Positions 37,960 through 46,482 of a stretch of DNA of 64,000 bases are shown piece by piece. A model generated the notes under the pieces. That model saw nothing but the letters and a program-made list of their open reading frames with translations. It made no database searches and was not told the origin of the DNA. Location of the stretch: assembly GCA_038233075.1 (NCBI GenBank), contig JBBSMQ010000008.1:73405-137404 (forward strand), read 5' to 3'. Positions within the stretch are counted from its first letter, which is position 1, and each line of letters opens with the position of its first letter. The position numbers were made by a program, and so were the translations under genes. The stretch comes from Iamia sp038233075 (GTDB lineage: Bacteria; Actinomycetota; Acidimicrobiia; Acidimicrobiales; Iamiaceae).

Positions 37960-37980
37960 GGTCGCTTGCGACCACACTAC
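37960..37980 (-). promoter_or_regulatory. Promoter and palindrome upstream of the BldD-like gene
   Basis: GGTCGCTTGCGACC (37960-37973) is a perfect 6+6 palindrome around TT. On the minus strand TAGTGT (37975-37980) is a -10 candidate, which would put transcription start inside the palindrome. Autoregulation is plausible. Confidence 0.45.
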
Positions 37981-38007
37981 GTCGCACGGCCCCCTCAGGC
38001 AACCACC

Positions 38008-38754
38008 CTAGGTGGGTGCGCTCGCGGGAGGGGTCACGGGGGCGGTCGGACTCGGGCCGACCACCCCGGCGCGGAGGGCGGTCAGGAGGCTCGCCAGGGC
38101 CACCGCGGCGGTTTCGGCCCGGAGCACGGTGGGGCCCAGCCCCACGGTGCGGGGGGCCATGGCGAGCTCCTCGTCGGACCATCCCCCCTCGGGCCCCACC
38201 AGGACGGGCGCTCCCAACGCCGGCGCCCCACCACCAGGGTGCGCCACGAGGGCAGAGCCGGCACCACCAGCATCGGCGGCGGCCAGCACCTCGGCCACTG
38301 GCACCCCCGTCCGGAGGTCGGGCAGGGTGGTCCGCCGGCTCTGCATGGCCGCCTCCCGGGCCACCCGTGACAGGCGCTCGAGGTGGTGGACGGCGCGCTC
38401 GTCCTGCCACCGGACCACGGACCGGTCGGCGACGAGCAGCCAGATGGCGTCCACCCCCAGCTCGGTCAGCTTCTGCACCGCCCACTCCGGCCGCTGTCCC
38501 TTGACCGGCGTCAGACCGATCACCACGGGAGGTTCGGCCGCAGGAGCCTGCTCCATCGGTCCGTCGGGCTCCGGGGTAGGACCGAACCGGGCGGTGCGCC
38601 ACCGACCATGGCCGTCGGACACCGTGAGGGCGTCTCCCGGTCGCAGCCGGAGGGACCGGGAGAGGTGGAGGTGGTCCGCCTCGGTCAGCACCGGGTCGTC
38701 GAGGTCGTCGACGAAGACGTGCGGGCCCCGACCCCAGGGGGGAACTGGCCCCAC
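38008..38754 (-). CDS. rsmE: 16S rRNA (uracil-1498-N3)-methyltransferase RsmE
   Basis: 248 residues of the SPOUT class. N-terminal PUA-like part (HVFVDDLDDPVLTEADHLHLSRSLRLRPGDALTVSDG), then VVIGLTPVKGQRPEWAVQKLTELGV, MQSRRTTLP, and the knot motifs VLVGPEGGWSDEEL and LGPTVLRAETAAVALAS. The GTG at 38754 starts 5 nt after the dnaJ stop, so both are co-transcribed, a common dnaJ-rsmE arrangement. Confidence 0.94.
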   Translation of the reverse strand: MGPVPPWGRGPHVFVDDLDDPVLTEADHLHLSRSLRLRPGDALTVSDGHGRWRTARFGPTPEPDGPMEQAPAAEPPVVIGLTPVKGQRPEWAVQKLTELGVDAIWLLVADRSVVRWQDERAVHHLERLSRVAREAAMQSRRTTLPDLRTGVPVAEVLAAADAGGAGSALVAHPGGGAPALGAPVLVGPEGGWSDEELAMAPRTVGLGPTVLRAETAAVALASLLTALRAGVVGPSPTAPVTPPASAPT

Positions 38755-38758
38755 CGCG

Positions 38759-39871
38759 CTACCTGAAGGCGGAGCGGATCTTGGACATGAGCCCGGCGTC
38801 GGGCTCGGCCACATCCTCACCCCGCCGGGCCGCGAGCTCGCGGTAGAGCCGATCCTCGTCCTCGCCGAGGTCCTCGGGGATGTCGACCACAGCACGGACG
38901 ATGAGGTCGCCCCGACCCCGACCCCGCACGTGGGGGACACCCTTGCTGCGCAGGCGGAACACCCGACCGGGCTGGGTGGCCCGCGGCACGACCAGGGTCT
39001 CGGGACCGTCGAGGGTCTCGAGCTCGAGGGAGACACCGAGGACGGCCTGGCTCACGCCCAGGTGCAGCTCGTGGACGAGGGCATCGCCCTCGCGGGTGAC
39101 CCGGGGGTGAGGGGCGACCCTCAGGTGGACGTAGAGGTCTCCGGCCGGACCGCCGCGGGGGCCGGCGGGGCCGTAGCCGGGGAGGCGCAGGGTGGATCCG
39201 TCGTCGACGCCGGGGGGGATGTCGACGGTGTAGGTGCGCTCGACCGGGCGTCGTCCCTCGCCCCGGCAGTCGGGACAGGGTGAGCTGACCACCTGACCCA
39301 GGCCCCCGCACTCCGGGCAGGGGCGGGCGGTCACCATCTGGCCCAACATCGATTGGCGCACCTGGCGGACCTGCCCCGCTCCACCGCAGGTGCCGCACGT
39401 CGACGGGTGGGTGCCGGGTGCCGCGCCGGTGGCCTCGCAGGTGTCGCACGGCGCCGGGACCTCGACCACGACCGGCGCCTTGGTGCCGAACACCGCCTCC
39501 CCGAAGGTGAGGTCGACGACCATCTCGATGTCACCGCCCTGGGGAGGACCGCTGCGGCGGCCGCCGCCGCCGAAGCCCGCGCCGCCGCCGAAGAAGGCGT
39601 CGAAGATGTCGCCCAGGCCCCCACCGCCGAAGGGGTCACCCCCGGCCCCCGCGGGCGAGTCGGTGCCGAAGGTGTCGTAGCGCTGCCGCCGGTCCGGATC
39701 CGAGAGCACCTCGTAGGCCCGGGAGATCTCCTTGAAGCGCGCCGCGGCCTCGGGGTCACCGGGGTTGGCGTCGGGGTGGTGCTGGCGCGCCAGGCGCCGG
39801 TACGCCTTCTTGATCTCCTCGCCGGTGGCGGTGCGGGCCACGCCCAGCGCGGCGTACAGGTCATCGGCCAT
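38759..39871 (-). CDS. dnaJ: Chaperone protein DnaJ
   Basis: 370 residues, class A J-protein. J domain residues 4-70 with HPD in RQHHPDANPGD; Gly/Phe-rich region (residues 75-110); zinc-finger domain with four cysteine pairs (CDTCEATG, CGTCGGAG, CPECGGLG, CPDCRGEG), the first with Ala in place of a usual Gly; then the C-terminal substrate domains. It lies directly after hrcA, so HrcA/CIRCE probably controls it too. Confidence 0.97.
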   Translation of the reverse strand: MADDLYAALGVARTATGEEIKKAYRRLARQHHPDANPGDPEAAARFKEISRAYEVLSDPDRRQRYDTFGTDSPAGAGGDPFGGGGLGDIFDAFFGGGAGFGGGGRRSGPPQGGDIEMVVDLTFGEAVFGTKAPVVVEVPAPCDTCEATGAAPGTHPSTCGTCGGAGQVRQVRQSMLGQMVTARPCPECGGLGQVVSSPCPDCRGEGRRPVERTYTVDIPPGVDDGSTLRLPGYGPAGPRGGPAGDLYVHLRVAPHPRVTREGDALVHELHLGVSQAVLGVSLELETLDGPETLVVPRATQPGRVFRLRSKGVPHVRGRGRGDLIVRAVVDIPEDLGEDEDRLYRELAARRGEDVAEPDAGLMSKIRSAFR

Positions 39872-40004
39872 GGGGGTCGGTCTCTCCGGTCACGTCGGGG
39901 TCGGTCGGTGCGGCGCCGCCTCGGAGGACACACCTTGCCTCGGTCCGGACCCGGTGGTCGAAGTGAGGGCGGGGGCCGAGCGGGGGCCTGGCGGTCACGG
40001 CACC

Positions 40005-41060
40005 TCAGCCCTCGCTCAGCCGACGGCCGAGCCGCTGACCGACGACGGCGACCGCGGCCAGCGCCTGGGCGTAGTCCATGCGGGTGGGGCCGAGCACCCC
40101 GACGCTGCCCACGGGCTCGCCCTCGATCTCATAGGGCGCGACCACGAGGGCGCACTCAGCAAGGGGCGCCATGCCCGTCTCGGCGCCGATGGCGACCTGG
40201 AGGCCGCGGTCCAGCACGTCGCGCAGCAGCGTGACGACCACCAGCTGCTGCTCCAGCAGGCCCAGGACCTCACGCACCGTCTCCACCGCGTCGAACGCCC
40301 CGGCCATCCGGTCGGTGCCCCCGACGTAGAGGTGGTCACCGTCGGGATCGTCGTCGGCGGCCCTGGCGGCGGCCAGGACCGCGGCCTGCGCCGCCGGCGA
40401 CGCCTGGGGATCCGACAGCGCCGGGACGGTGGCCAGCTCGGACAGGTGCCGGCCCACGAGGTGCTCGCTGAGGTGGGCACCGGCGACCGCGAGGTCGGCC
40501 TCGCCGCCCTCCCCCCCACCGCCGTCGCCGTCGAGCTCGACGGTGGCCTTCTCCACCGCACCGTTGGACAGGACCACCACGAGGAGGGCGAGGGTCGGCG
40601 TCAGCCCGACGAGCTGGACCGACCGCACCACCGCCGTCTGCTGGGGAGGGCCGGTGATCACCGCCGCAGTTCCGGTGAGGCCCGACAACAGGCGGGACGT
40701 GTCGGCGAGCATGCGCTCGAGCTCGCCGTGGGTGCGATCGAAGAACGACCGGACCTGCTGAGCCGAGGCCCGATCCAGGCTCATCCGGCCGGTGAGGTGA
40801 TCGACGTAGTAGCGGTAGCCGGCGTCGGTGGGGATGCGCCCGGCGCTGGTGTGGGGCTGGGCCAGGTAGCCCTCGGCCTCGAGGGTGGCCATGTCGTTGC
40901 GCACCGTCGCCGAGGAGACGGCCACCTCGGGCGCCGCGGCGACGTGGCCCGACCCGACCGGCTGGGCCGTGTGGACGTACTCCTCCACCACGGCCCGCAG
41001 GATGGATGCCTTGCGGTCGTCGAGCATGGTCGGGGTCACAGCCCGGTCGGGGGCGGCCAT
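40005..41060 (-). CDS. hrcA: Heat-inducible transcription repressor HrcA
   Basis: 351 residues. N-terminal winged helix (DDRKASILRAVVEEYVHTAQPVGSGHVA, SSATVRNDMATLEAEGYLAQPHTSAGRIPTDAGYRYYVD), then the dimerisation domain, ending VGVLGPTRMDYAQALAAVAVVGQRL. HrcA represses chaperone genes through the CIRCE element, which lies just upstream. ATG 41060 is used; ATG 41027 (MLDDRKAS) is also plausible. Confidence 0.96.
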   Translation of the reverse strand: MAAPDRAVTPTMLDDRKASILRAVVEEYVHTAQPVGSGHVAAAPEVAVSSATVRNDMATLEAEGYLAQPHTSAGRIPTDAGYRYYVDHLTGRMSLDRASAQQVRSFFDRTHGELERMLADTSRLLSGLTGTAAVITGPPQQTAVVRSVQLVGLTPTLALLVVVLSNGAVEKATVELDGDGGGGEGGEADLAVAGAHLSEHLVGRHLSELATVPALSDPQASPAAQAAVLAAARAADDDPDGDHLYVGGTDRMAGAFDAVETVREVLGLLEQQLVVVTLLRDVLDRGLQVAIGAETGMAPLAECALVVAPYEIEGEPVGSVGVLGPTRMDYAQALAAVAVVGQRLGRRLSEG

Positions 41061-41075
41061 GGGGCCGGGGCGGCG

Positions 41076-41098
41076 AGCACTCCAGCCTACCGAGTGCT
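41076..41098. promoter_or_regulatory. CIRCE operator
   Basis: AGCACTC, 9 nt, GAGTGCT: the exact CIRCE core. It lies 16 nt upstream of the hrcA ATG; on the minus strand the spacer contains a TAGGCT -10 box, so HrcA binding would block its own promoter and that of dnaJ. Confidence 0.9.
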
Positions 41099-41141
41099 GA
41101 CCGCCCGTCACCGGTGCCCCCGTCCGGGCCCCTTCCCCCCG

Positions 41142-41188
41142 AACCTTGGACGGAAGGGCGCCACATGCGGCCAGGTCCGTCCAAGGTT
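41142..41188. terminator. 47-nt palindrome between hrcA and photolyase
   Basis: AACCTTGGACGGA (41142-41154) and TCCGTCCAAGGTT (41176-41188) pair perfectly over 13 bp with a GC-rich inner part. It lies 18 nt past the photolyase stop (minus strand), so it may terminate that gene. Its architecture is shared with the other long intergenic palindromes. Confidence 0.6.
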
Positions 41189-41205
41189 GCGGAAGCGGTC
41201 GGTGG

Positions 41206-42579
41206 TCAGGCCTTGCCGGTGGCGGCCCGCCAGCGACGCAGCGCCTCCTCGCGCTCTGCCTTGTGGTCAACGAGGGGCGAGGGGTAGTCGCGCCCAGCCC
41301 CGCCGAAGAGGTCGTCGGCCGCCTCGGCCGGCTGGTGGACCGCCTTGCCCTCCACCTCGGCAAGCTCGGGAACCCACCGGCGGATGTAGGCACCGTCGGG
41401 GTCGAAGCGCTGGGACTGCGAGGTCGGGTTGAAGACCCGGAAGTAGGGGGCGGCATCGGTGCCGGTGCCGGCGACCCACTGCCAGCCGTGCTGGTTGGAG
41501 GCCAGGTCGCCGTCGACCAGGTGGTCCATGAAGTGCCGGGCGCCCCGGGTCCAGTCGATGTGGAGGTCCTTGACCAGGAAGGAGCCGACGATCATGCGGA
41601 GCCGGTTGTGCATCCAGCCCATGGCCCGGAGCTGGCGCATCCCGGCGTCGACGATGGGGAACCCGGTACGGCCCTCGCACCAGGCCGCGAAGCGCTCGTC
41701 GGCCTCATCGCCCTCGTCGAGCTCGATGTCGGCCATCTTCGGGTCGAGGCTCTGACGGGCCGACTCCGGGTTGTGCAGCAACACGTCGGCGTAGAAGTCC
41801 CGCCACGCCAGCTCGGTGGCGAAGGCCTCGGGCCCCTTGCCTCGGCCCCGGCGGGCGAGTACCTGGCGGGGATGGATGCAGCCCAGCTTCAGGTAGGGCG
41901 ACAGGCGCGACGTGCCGTCCTTCACCGGTCGGTCGCGGTCGGTGGCGTAGTCGTCGACGGTGCCGTCGAGGAAGGCGGTGAGCCGTCGCTTGCCCGCCTC
42001 CTCCCCCGGGGCGGGCAGGTCGGCCTTCGTCCGCAGCGCCTCGGGGAGGCCGTCGCTGCGGACATCGTCGACCCAGCGCACACCGTGAGGGGCGTCGACC
42101 GGGTCGTCCCAGCCGTGGCTGCGCCAGGCCCGGGAGAACGGGGTGAACACCTGGTACGGGGTGTCGGAGCCGGTGAAGATCGACCCCGGGGCCACGGCGT
42201 AGGGGGTGCCCACGGGGCGGAGCTCGACGCCGTCCTGCGAGAGGGCATCGGCCACCGCCCGGTCGCGGGCACTGCCGTAGGGGCCGCTGTCGTCGGTGAC
42301 GTACACCGCGTCGGCGCCGGCCTGGCGGGCGACAGCCCGGACGGCCCGCTCCGGGGCGTCCTTGCGGACGACGAGGGCACCATCGGTGCGATCGTGCAGC
42401 TCGGCCAGGCAGCCGGCCAGGAACCACCTCCGGTTGGCGCCGGCCGGTTCCCGCAGGTGGTGGTCGTCGACGAAGAGCGGCACCACCCGGTGGTACTTCC
42501 GGGCCGCCTCGACGAGCGCCGGGTTGTCCGACAGGCGCAGGTCGCGCCGGAACCACATCACCGCGATCGACTCGCTCAT
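41206..42579 (-). CDS. phr: Deoxyribodipyrimidine photolyase (class I)
   Basis: 457 residues. The N-terminal Rossmann domain (IAVMWFRRDLRLSDNPALVEA) binds the antenna; the FAD domain has TSRLSPYLKLGCIHPRQVL, ATELAWRDFYADVL, WCEGRTGFPIVDAGMRQLRAMGWMHNRLRMIVGSFLVKDL, and NQHGWQWVAGTGTDAAPYFRVFNP, with the Trp electron chain residues in place. It repairs cyclobutane pyrimidine dimers with light. ATG 42579 follows AGGGG. Confidence 0.94.
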   Translation of the reverse strand: MSESIAVMWFRRDLRLSDNPALVEAARKYHRVVPLFVDDHHLREPAGANRRWFLAGCLAELHDRTDGALVVRKDAPERAVRAVARQAGADAVYVTDDSGPYGSARDRAVADALSQDGVELRPVGTPYAVAPGSIFTGSDTPYQVFTPFSRAWRSHGWDDPVDAPHGVRWVDDVRSDGLPEALRTKADLPAPGEEAGKRRLTAFLDGTVDDYATDRDRPVKDGTSRLSPYLKLGCIHPRQVLARRGRGKGPEAFATELAWRDFYADVLLHNPESARQSLDPKMADIELDEGDEADERFAAWCEGRTGFPIVDAGMRQLRAMGWMHNRLRMIVGSFLVKDLHIDWTRGARHFMDHLVDGDLASNQHGWQWVAGTGTDAAPYFRVFNPTSQSQRFDPDGAYIRRWVPELAEVEGKAVHQPAEAADDLFGGAGRDYPSPLVDHKAEREEALRRWRAATGKA

Positions 42580-42956
42580 CGGTGCCCCCTCACGTGATGG
42601 ACCGAACCCACGTCGCAGATCGAAGCCGGGCACCAAGAGCGACGACGGCTTCGCCGCCCCTGGGGAGAGAGCTGTGCCGCCTGCTTCGCGCGCTCCGCTC
42701 GCTCACCGGGCCACCCTGGCCCAGCCGGCGGAGCGACGACGGCCTGGAGCATGCATCCTGGGCCTCTTCCCGCCGGTGGTGCGCCCGAACCCGTCCGACG
42801 ACGATTCGCTGTCGATTCGCTGGCACCGTGGATTCGCTGGCGCCGTCGGCCCATCGTCGTCGCACTGGCGGACCCGGCGCCCGAGGCTCGACCGACCGTT
42901 GCCCTTCTGCGGGTCCGCGGCGACTCCGGCCCGAGGAGGGGGCGATGTGAGCGGTG
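42580..42956. other. Intergenic region between photolyase and the RHH/PIN-like TA
   Basis: No gene recognised in about 377 nt. It holds a partial copy of the gene-end repeat (42673-42706), three close occurrences of GATTCGCTG near 42805-42840, and a GCAGATCGAAGCCGGGCACC word (42614-42633) that recurs with one base missing at 63750-63768. Confidence 0.5.
42673..42706 (-). repeat. Gene-end repeat, partial copy C
   Basis: About 34 nt ending CGCTCGCTCAC with roughly five differences from copy B. Same orientation as copies A and B, but no intact gene ends next to it. Confidence 0.5.
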
Positions 42957-42980
42957 TATGGTGCGGTGTATGCACCGCAC
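42957..42980 (+). promoter_or_regulatory. Promoter and operator of the RHH/PIN-like TA operon
   Basis: TATGGT (42957-42962) is a -10 box 7 nt before the ATG at 42970. GTGCGGTG (42961-42968) and CACCGCAC (42973-42980) form a perfect 8-bp inverted repeat around the start codon, fitting autorepression by the RHH antitoxin. Confidence 0.65.
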
Positions 42981-43206
42981 GAACATCTACCTGACCGAGG
43001 AGCAGGAGCGCGCCCTCGACGAGCGGGCCCGCCGGGCCGACACGACGCGCAGCGCGGTGGTCCGCGAGATACTCGACCGAAACCTGGCCTCAAGCCCTGG
43101 GATCGATCCCGAGGTCGCCGCCGGCTTCCGGGCCATCGCCGAGGTCTACGCCGAGATCACCGACGGCCTGTTCGACGACGATCCGGACCTCCGCATCGAC
43201 CGGTGA
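42970..43206 (+). CDS. Ribbon-helix-helix antitoxin
   Basis: 78 residues. MHRTNIYLTEEQERALDERARRADTTRSAVVREILDRNL is a CopG-like ribbon-helix-helix; the acidic tail DGLFDDDPDLRIDR is the likely toxin-binding part. The stop overlaps the toxin GTG by 3 nt. ATG 42970 is favoured over ATG 42958 because the latter falls in the -10 box. Confidence 0.85.
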   Translation: MHRTNIYLTEEQERALDERARRADTTRSAVVREILDRNLASSPGIDPEVAAGFRAIAEVYAEITDGLFDDDPDLRIDR

Positions 43207-43607
43207 TCATCATCGACGACCAGTTGTCCCGCATCGTCCTCGGTGGTGATCGACCCGGTGTGCTCGCCTCGGATGAGCTGGCGACCACGTGGAGCTTCCA
43301 GTACCGCCTCGTGCGCGCCCTCATCGACGACCGGATCGACGGTCGTCTGAGCCGGGGAGCGGCCGCCTCCCTGAGGGCTACTGCGGCCGCTCCACCTCCT
43401 CGGGTCCTGAGGGTGCTCGATCCTCGCGCCGTCACCCAACGAGCAGCGGAGCTCGCCATCGCCGACCGCCTCAACCTCCTGTTCGCCGAGCTGCTGGCCT
43501 CGGCGCAGCACCACGGCGCGACCATCGCGCTGAGCGAGGGGAACATCGGGCGGACCTGGCCGGGTCTCATGGAGCAGCACGGGATCCCCTTCGAGGTCCT
43601 GCCCTGA
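43203..43607 (+). CDS. PIN-like toxin paired with the RHH antitoxin
   Basis: 134 residues starting with GTG. It opens VIIIDDQLSRIVLGG, with the acidic pair of a PIN-type first strand, has AELAIADRLNLLFAELLASAQHHGATIALSEG in the second half and ends GIPFEVLP. The order of strands and acids fits a diverged PIN fold, but the family is not one I can name. Size, overlap and position downstream of an RHH gene make a toxin role likely. It is homologous to the broken toxin at 29167-29605. It looks intact. Confidence 0.75.
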   Translation: MIIIDDQLSRIVLGGDRPGVLASDELATTWSFQYRLVRALIDDRIDGRLSRGAAASLRATAAAPPPRVLRVLDPRAVTQRAAELAIADRLNLLFAELLASAQHHGATIALSEGNIGRTWPGLMEQHGIPFEVLP

Positions 43608-43771
43608 TCCCGCCGGTTCGCATCGGCCTCACCGCCGAGCACCAGCCGCGTGGGCTCGTGGATGCTCGTACCTGTCCTCGTGCTGCCGGTAGGTGACGCC
43701 CCCGATCTCGGCGCCGAACATGGCCCCGCCCGGTTCGAGGTGGTCTGCGGCCTGGGGGTTGTGACGCCCCT

Positions 43772-43810
43772 GTCGTCGAGGCGGAGGGTGGAGACGAAGG
43801 CCTCCTGGGG
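43772..43810. repeat. Duplicate of the lepA 3' end (distal copy)
   Basis: 39 nt identical at 37 positions to 44648-44686, the last 13 sense codons of lepA. In the lepA frame it reads PQEAFVSTLRLDD. The similarity begins exactly at the last lepA codon. It forms a direct repeat with the true lepA end. Confidence 0.8.
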
Positions 43811-43947
43811 AGCCCCACACCCGTTCCTGCGACACGCACCCCGCAAGACCGCTGACGAGCGTCGCAAGAACACGGATCTGGGCAACCGTCTCACCGACGA
43901 CGGGTGGTGCACCCGGATCGCGTTCCGGCGCATGGGACCATTGTCCG

Positions 43948-44325
43948 ATGGAGGGCGAGACCGGCACCACCTTGGCGGCGGACCGCGCCTCCCTCGACGG
44001 CAGCCGATCCGGCGGGTGGGGCGCGACCAGGGGCTGGGGCCACCTCGCCGGGCAGCCGCCCCGATGGTTCTTCCACCTCGTGCTCGCTGTCCCCACCCTC
44101 CTGCTGGTCTGGGTCGCCGGGCTCCCGGGGGGCGGGTTCTTCCCGGGGCTCCCGTACGTGGCGGCCATCGGCCTCCTCGCCCTGGTGTGGATGGGGCGGG
44201 TGGTGGCCTTTTGCCATCGCCCCTGCCCGACGCCCAGGTCGCTGCCTTGGCTGACGGTGGCACCGGCCGGGGCGGTCGTGGTCCTCGCTCTGCTGGTGGC
44301 CGACGTTCCCTTCGACGTCCGCTGA
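43948..44325 (+). CDS. Small hypothetical membrane protein
   Basis: 125 residues with about three hydrophobic segments: PRWFFHLVLAVPTLLLVWVAG, LPYVAAIGLLALVWMGRVVAF and WLTVAPAGAVVVLALLVAD. It resembles no family I know. It lies inside the segment bounded by the two lepA 3' end copies. The start is uncertain; ATG 43948 precedes the first helix by about 35 residues. Confidence 0.55.
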   Translation: MEGETGTTLAADRASLDGSRSGGWGATRGWGHLAGQPPRWFFHLVLAVPTLLLVWVAGLPGGGFFPGLPYVAAIGLLALVWMGRVVAFCHRPCPTPRSLPWLTVAPAGAVVVLALLVADVPFDVR

Positions 44326-44745
44326 GACCATGGCCGCCCAGCCTTCGACGAGGTCGTCGGCGCCGTCGAGCCACCTCCTGAGGGCAATGTCGTCCAGGTG
44401 CCCGGCTTTCCTCGCCGGGTGGGCACCTACGAGATCACCATCGCCACCTTCGACGGGGAGGCCGTCGCCTTCTTCGAAGCCCATGGAGGCGGCATCCTGA
44501 CCTCGGCCGGCTTCCTCTACCTGCCCGACGGCGCCCGCCGCCGTCAGGTCCTCTCGGGCATCAGAGAGGTCCATCCGCTCGGCGGCGACTGGTACACCTT
44601 CACCCTGCGCAACGAGGCGGACCGACGTGCGTTGGTGGACATCGTCAGTCGTCGAGGCGGAGGGCCGAGACGAAGGCCTCCTGGGGGACCTCGACCCGCC
44701 CGATGGACTTCATCTTCTTCTTGCCCTCCTTCTGGCGCTCGATGA
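44326..44745 (+). other. Possible coding fragment in the same frame after the membrane protein
   Basis: After the TGA at 44323-44325 the same frame continues open with coding-like sequence (PAFDEVVGAVEPPPEGNVVQ, TYEITIATFDGEAVAFFEAH, GDWYTFTLRNEADRRALVDI) up to 44745. The only start is a GTG at 44398. It runs 101 nt into the lepA 3' end, so its original C-terminus was probably lost. No family recognised. Confidence 0.3.
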
Positions 44746-46429
44746 GCTTGCGCTTGCGGCTGATGTCGCCGCCGTAGCACTTGGCCAGGACGTCCTTGCG
44801 CTTGGCCTTCACCGTCTGGCGGGCGATGATGCGCCCGCCCACCGCGGCCTGGATGGGCACGTCGAAGAGCTGGCGAGGGATGAGCTCCTTGAGCTTCTCG
44901 CACATCCGCCGGCCGTAGTCCTCGGACTTGTCGCGGTGGACGATCATGGAGAAGGCGTCGACGGGCTGGGAGTTGAGCAGTACGTCCACCTTGACCAGGG
45001 CCGAGATCTCGTCGTCGGCGGGCTCGTAGTCGAGGCTGGCGTAGCCCTGGGTGCGGCTCTTCATCTGGTCGAAGAAGTCGGTGACCACCTCGGCGAGGGG
45101 CAGCTTGTAGCGCAGCTCCACCCGCTCCGGGGACAGGTACTCGAGCTTGACCATCTCGCCCCGCCGTGCCTGGCACAGCTCCATGAGCGTGCCGGTGTAG
45201 TCCGACGGGGTGAGGAGGGTGACCGACAGGAAGGGCTCCTCGATGGCCTCCACCTGCGCCGCCTCCGGCATCTCGGACGGGTTGTCGATCTCGACCACCT
45301 CACCGCTGCTGGTGTGGACCCGGTAGGCCACCGACGGGGCGGTGGCGATCAGGTTGAGGTCGAACTCGCGCTCCAGGCGCTCGCGCACGATCTCCATGTG
45401 CAGCATCCCCAGGAAGCCGCACCGGAAGCCGAAGCCGAGCGCGCCCGAGCTCTCGGGCTCGTAGGTGAAGCTGGAGTCGTTGAGTCGCAGGCGCTCCAGG
45501 GCCTCGCGCAGGTCCGGGAACTGGTCGCCGTCGATCGGGAACATGCCGCAGAAGACCATGGGCTTGGGGTCGCGGTAGCCCTCGAGCGGCTCCTCGGCGG
45601 GGTGGGCAGCGTCGGTGACCGTCTCCCCGGACCGGGCCTCGCCCACGTCCTTGATGCCGGCGATCAGGTAGCCGGTCTCGCCCGGACCCAGGGTGTCGAC
45701 GGGCGTGGGGCCGGGGCTGCGCACGCCGATCTCCTCCGCGGTGTGCGCCGCACGGGCCTGGAGGAACCGCAGCTTCTGGCCCGAGCGCAGCGTCCCGTCC
45801 ATGACCCGCACCGAGGAGACCACCCCCCGGTACTGGTCGAAGTGGCTGTCGAAGATGAGGGCCCGCAGCGGGTCGTCGGGGTTGCCCACGGGTGCGGAGA
45901 TGCGCTCCACCACCGCGTCGAGCAGGGCGGCGACCCCGTCGCCCGTCTTGGCGCTGATTCGCAGCACCTCCTCGGCGGGGATGCCGAGCACCAACTCGAT
46001 CTCCTCCGCGCAGCGGTCGGGGTCGGCCGCCGGGAGGTCGATCTTGTTCATGCAGGCCACGATCTCGAGGTCGCTCTCCAGGGCGAGGTAGCAGTTGGCC
46101 AGGGTCTGGGCCTCGATGCCCTGGGCCGCGTCGACTAGCAGCACCACGCCCTCGCAGGCGGCCAGCGAACGACTGACCTCGTAGCCGAAGTCGACGTGGC
46201 CCGGGGTGTCGATGAGGTTGATGACGTGGTCGCGCCAGTCGAGGCGCACCGACTGGAGCTTGATGGTGATGCCCCGCTCGCGCTCGAGGTCCATGGAGTC
46301 GAGGTACTGGGCCCGCATGTCGCGGGCGTCGACGGCGCCGCTCAGCTCGAGGACCCGGTCCGACAGGGTCGTCTTGCCGTGGTCGATGTGGGCGATGACG
46401 GAGATGTTGCGGAGGCGGTCGAGGTCCAT
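44645..46429 (-). CDS. lepA: Elongation factor 4 (LepA)
   Basis: 594 residues. Ribosome-associated GTPase that affects 30S biogenesis and translocation. G1 AHIDHGKTT, G2 RGITIK, G3 DTPGHVDF, G4 NKIDLP; the LepA-specific C-terminal domain contains AVGGRIIARQTVKAKRKDVLAKCYGGDISRKRKLIERQKEGKKKMK. TAGGCT lies 12 nt upstream of the ATG. The last 13 codons are duplicated about 0.9 kb downstream. Confidence 0.98.
   Translation of the reverse strand: MDLDRLRNISVIAHIDHGKTTLSDRVLELSGAVDARDMRAQYLDSMDLERERGITIKLQSVRLDWRDHVINLIDTPGHVDFGYEVSRSLAACEGVVLLVDAAQGIEAQTLANCYLALESDLEIVACMNKIDLPAADPDRCAEEIELVLGIPAEEVLRISAKTGDGVAALLDAVVERISAPVGNPDDPLRALIFDSHFDQYRGVVSSVRVMDGTLRSGQKLRFLQARAAHTAEEIGVRSPGPTPVDTLGPGETGYLIAGIKDVGEARSGETVTDAAHPAEEPLEGYRDPKPMVFCGMFPIDGDQFPDLREALERLRLNDSSFTYEPESSGALGFGFRCGFLGMLHMEIVRERLEREFDLNLIATAPSVAYRVHTSSGEVVEIDNPSEMPEAAQVEAIEEPFLSVTLLTPSDYTGTLMELCQARRGEMVKLEYLSPERVELRYKLPLAEVVTDFFDQMKSRTQGYASLDYEPADDEISALVKVDVLLNSQPVDAFSMIVHRDKSEDYGRRMCEKLKELIPRQLFDVPIQAAVGGRIIARQTVKAKRKDVLAKCYGGDISRKRKLIERQKEGKKKMKSIGRVEVPQEAFVSALRLDD
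44648..44686. repeat. lepA 3' end, proximal copy of the direct repeat
   Basis: Last 13 sense codons of lepA; direct repeat partner of 43772-43810 with two mismatches. The 876 nt between repeat starts enclose a segment with odd small ORFs. Confidence 0.8.
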
Positions 46430-46482
46430 GGCGGTCCGACGAGCCTACTGAGCGCCGCCGAGGGCCCAGCCCTCGATCAGGC

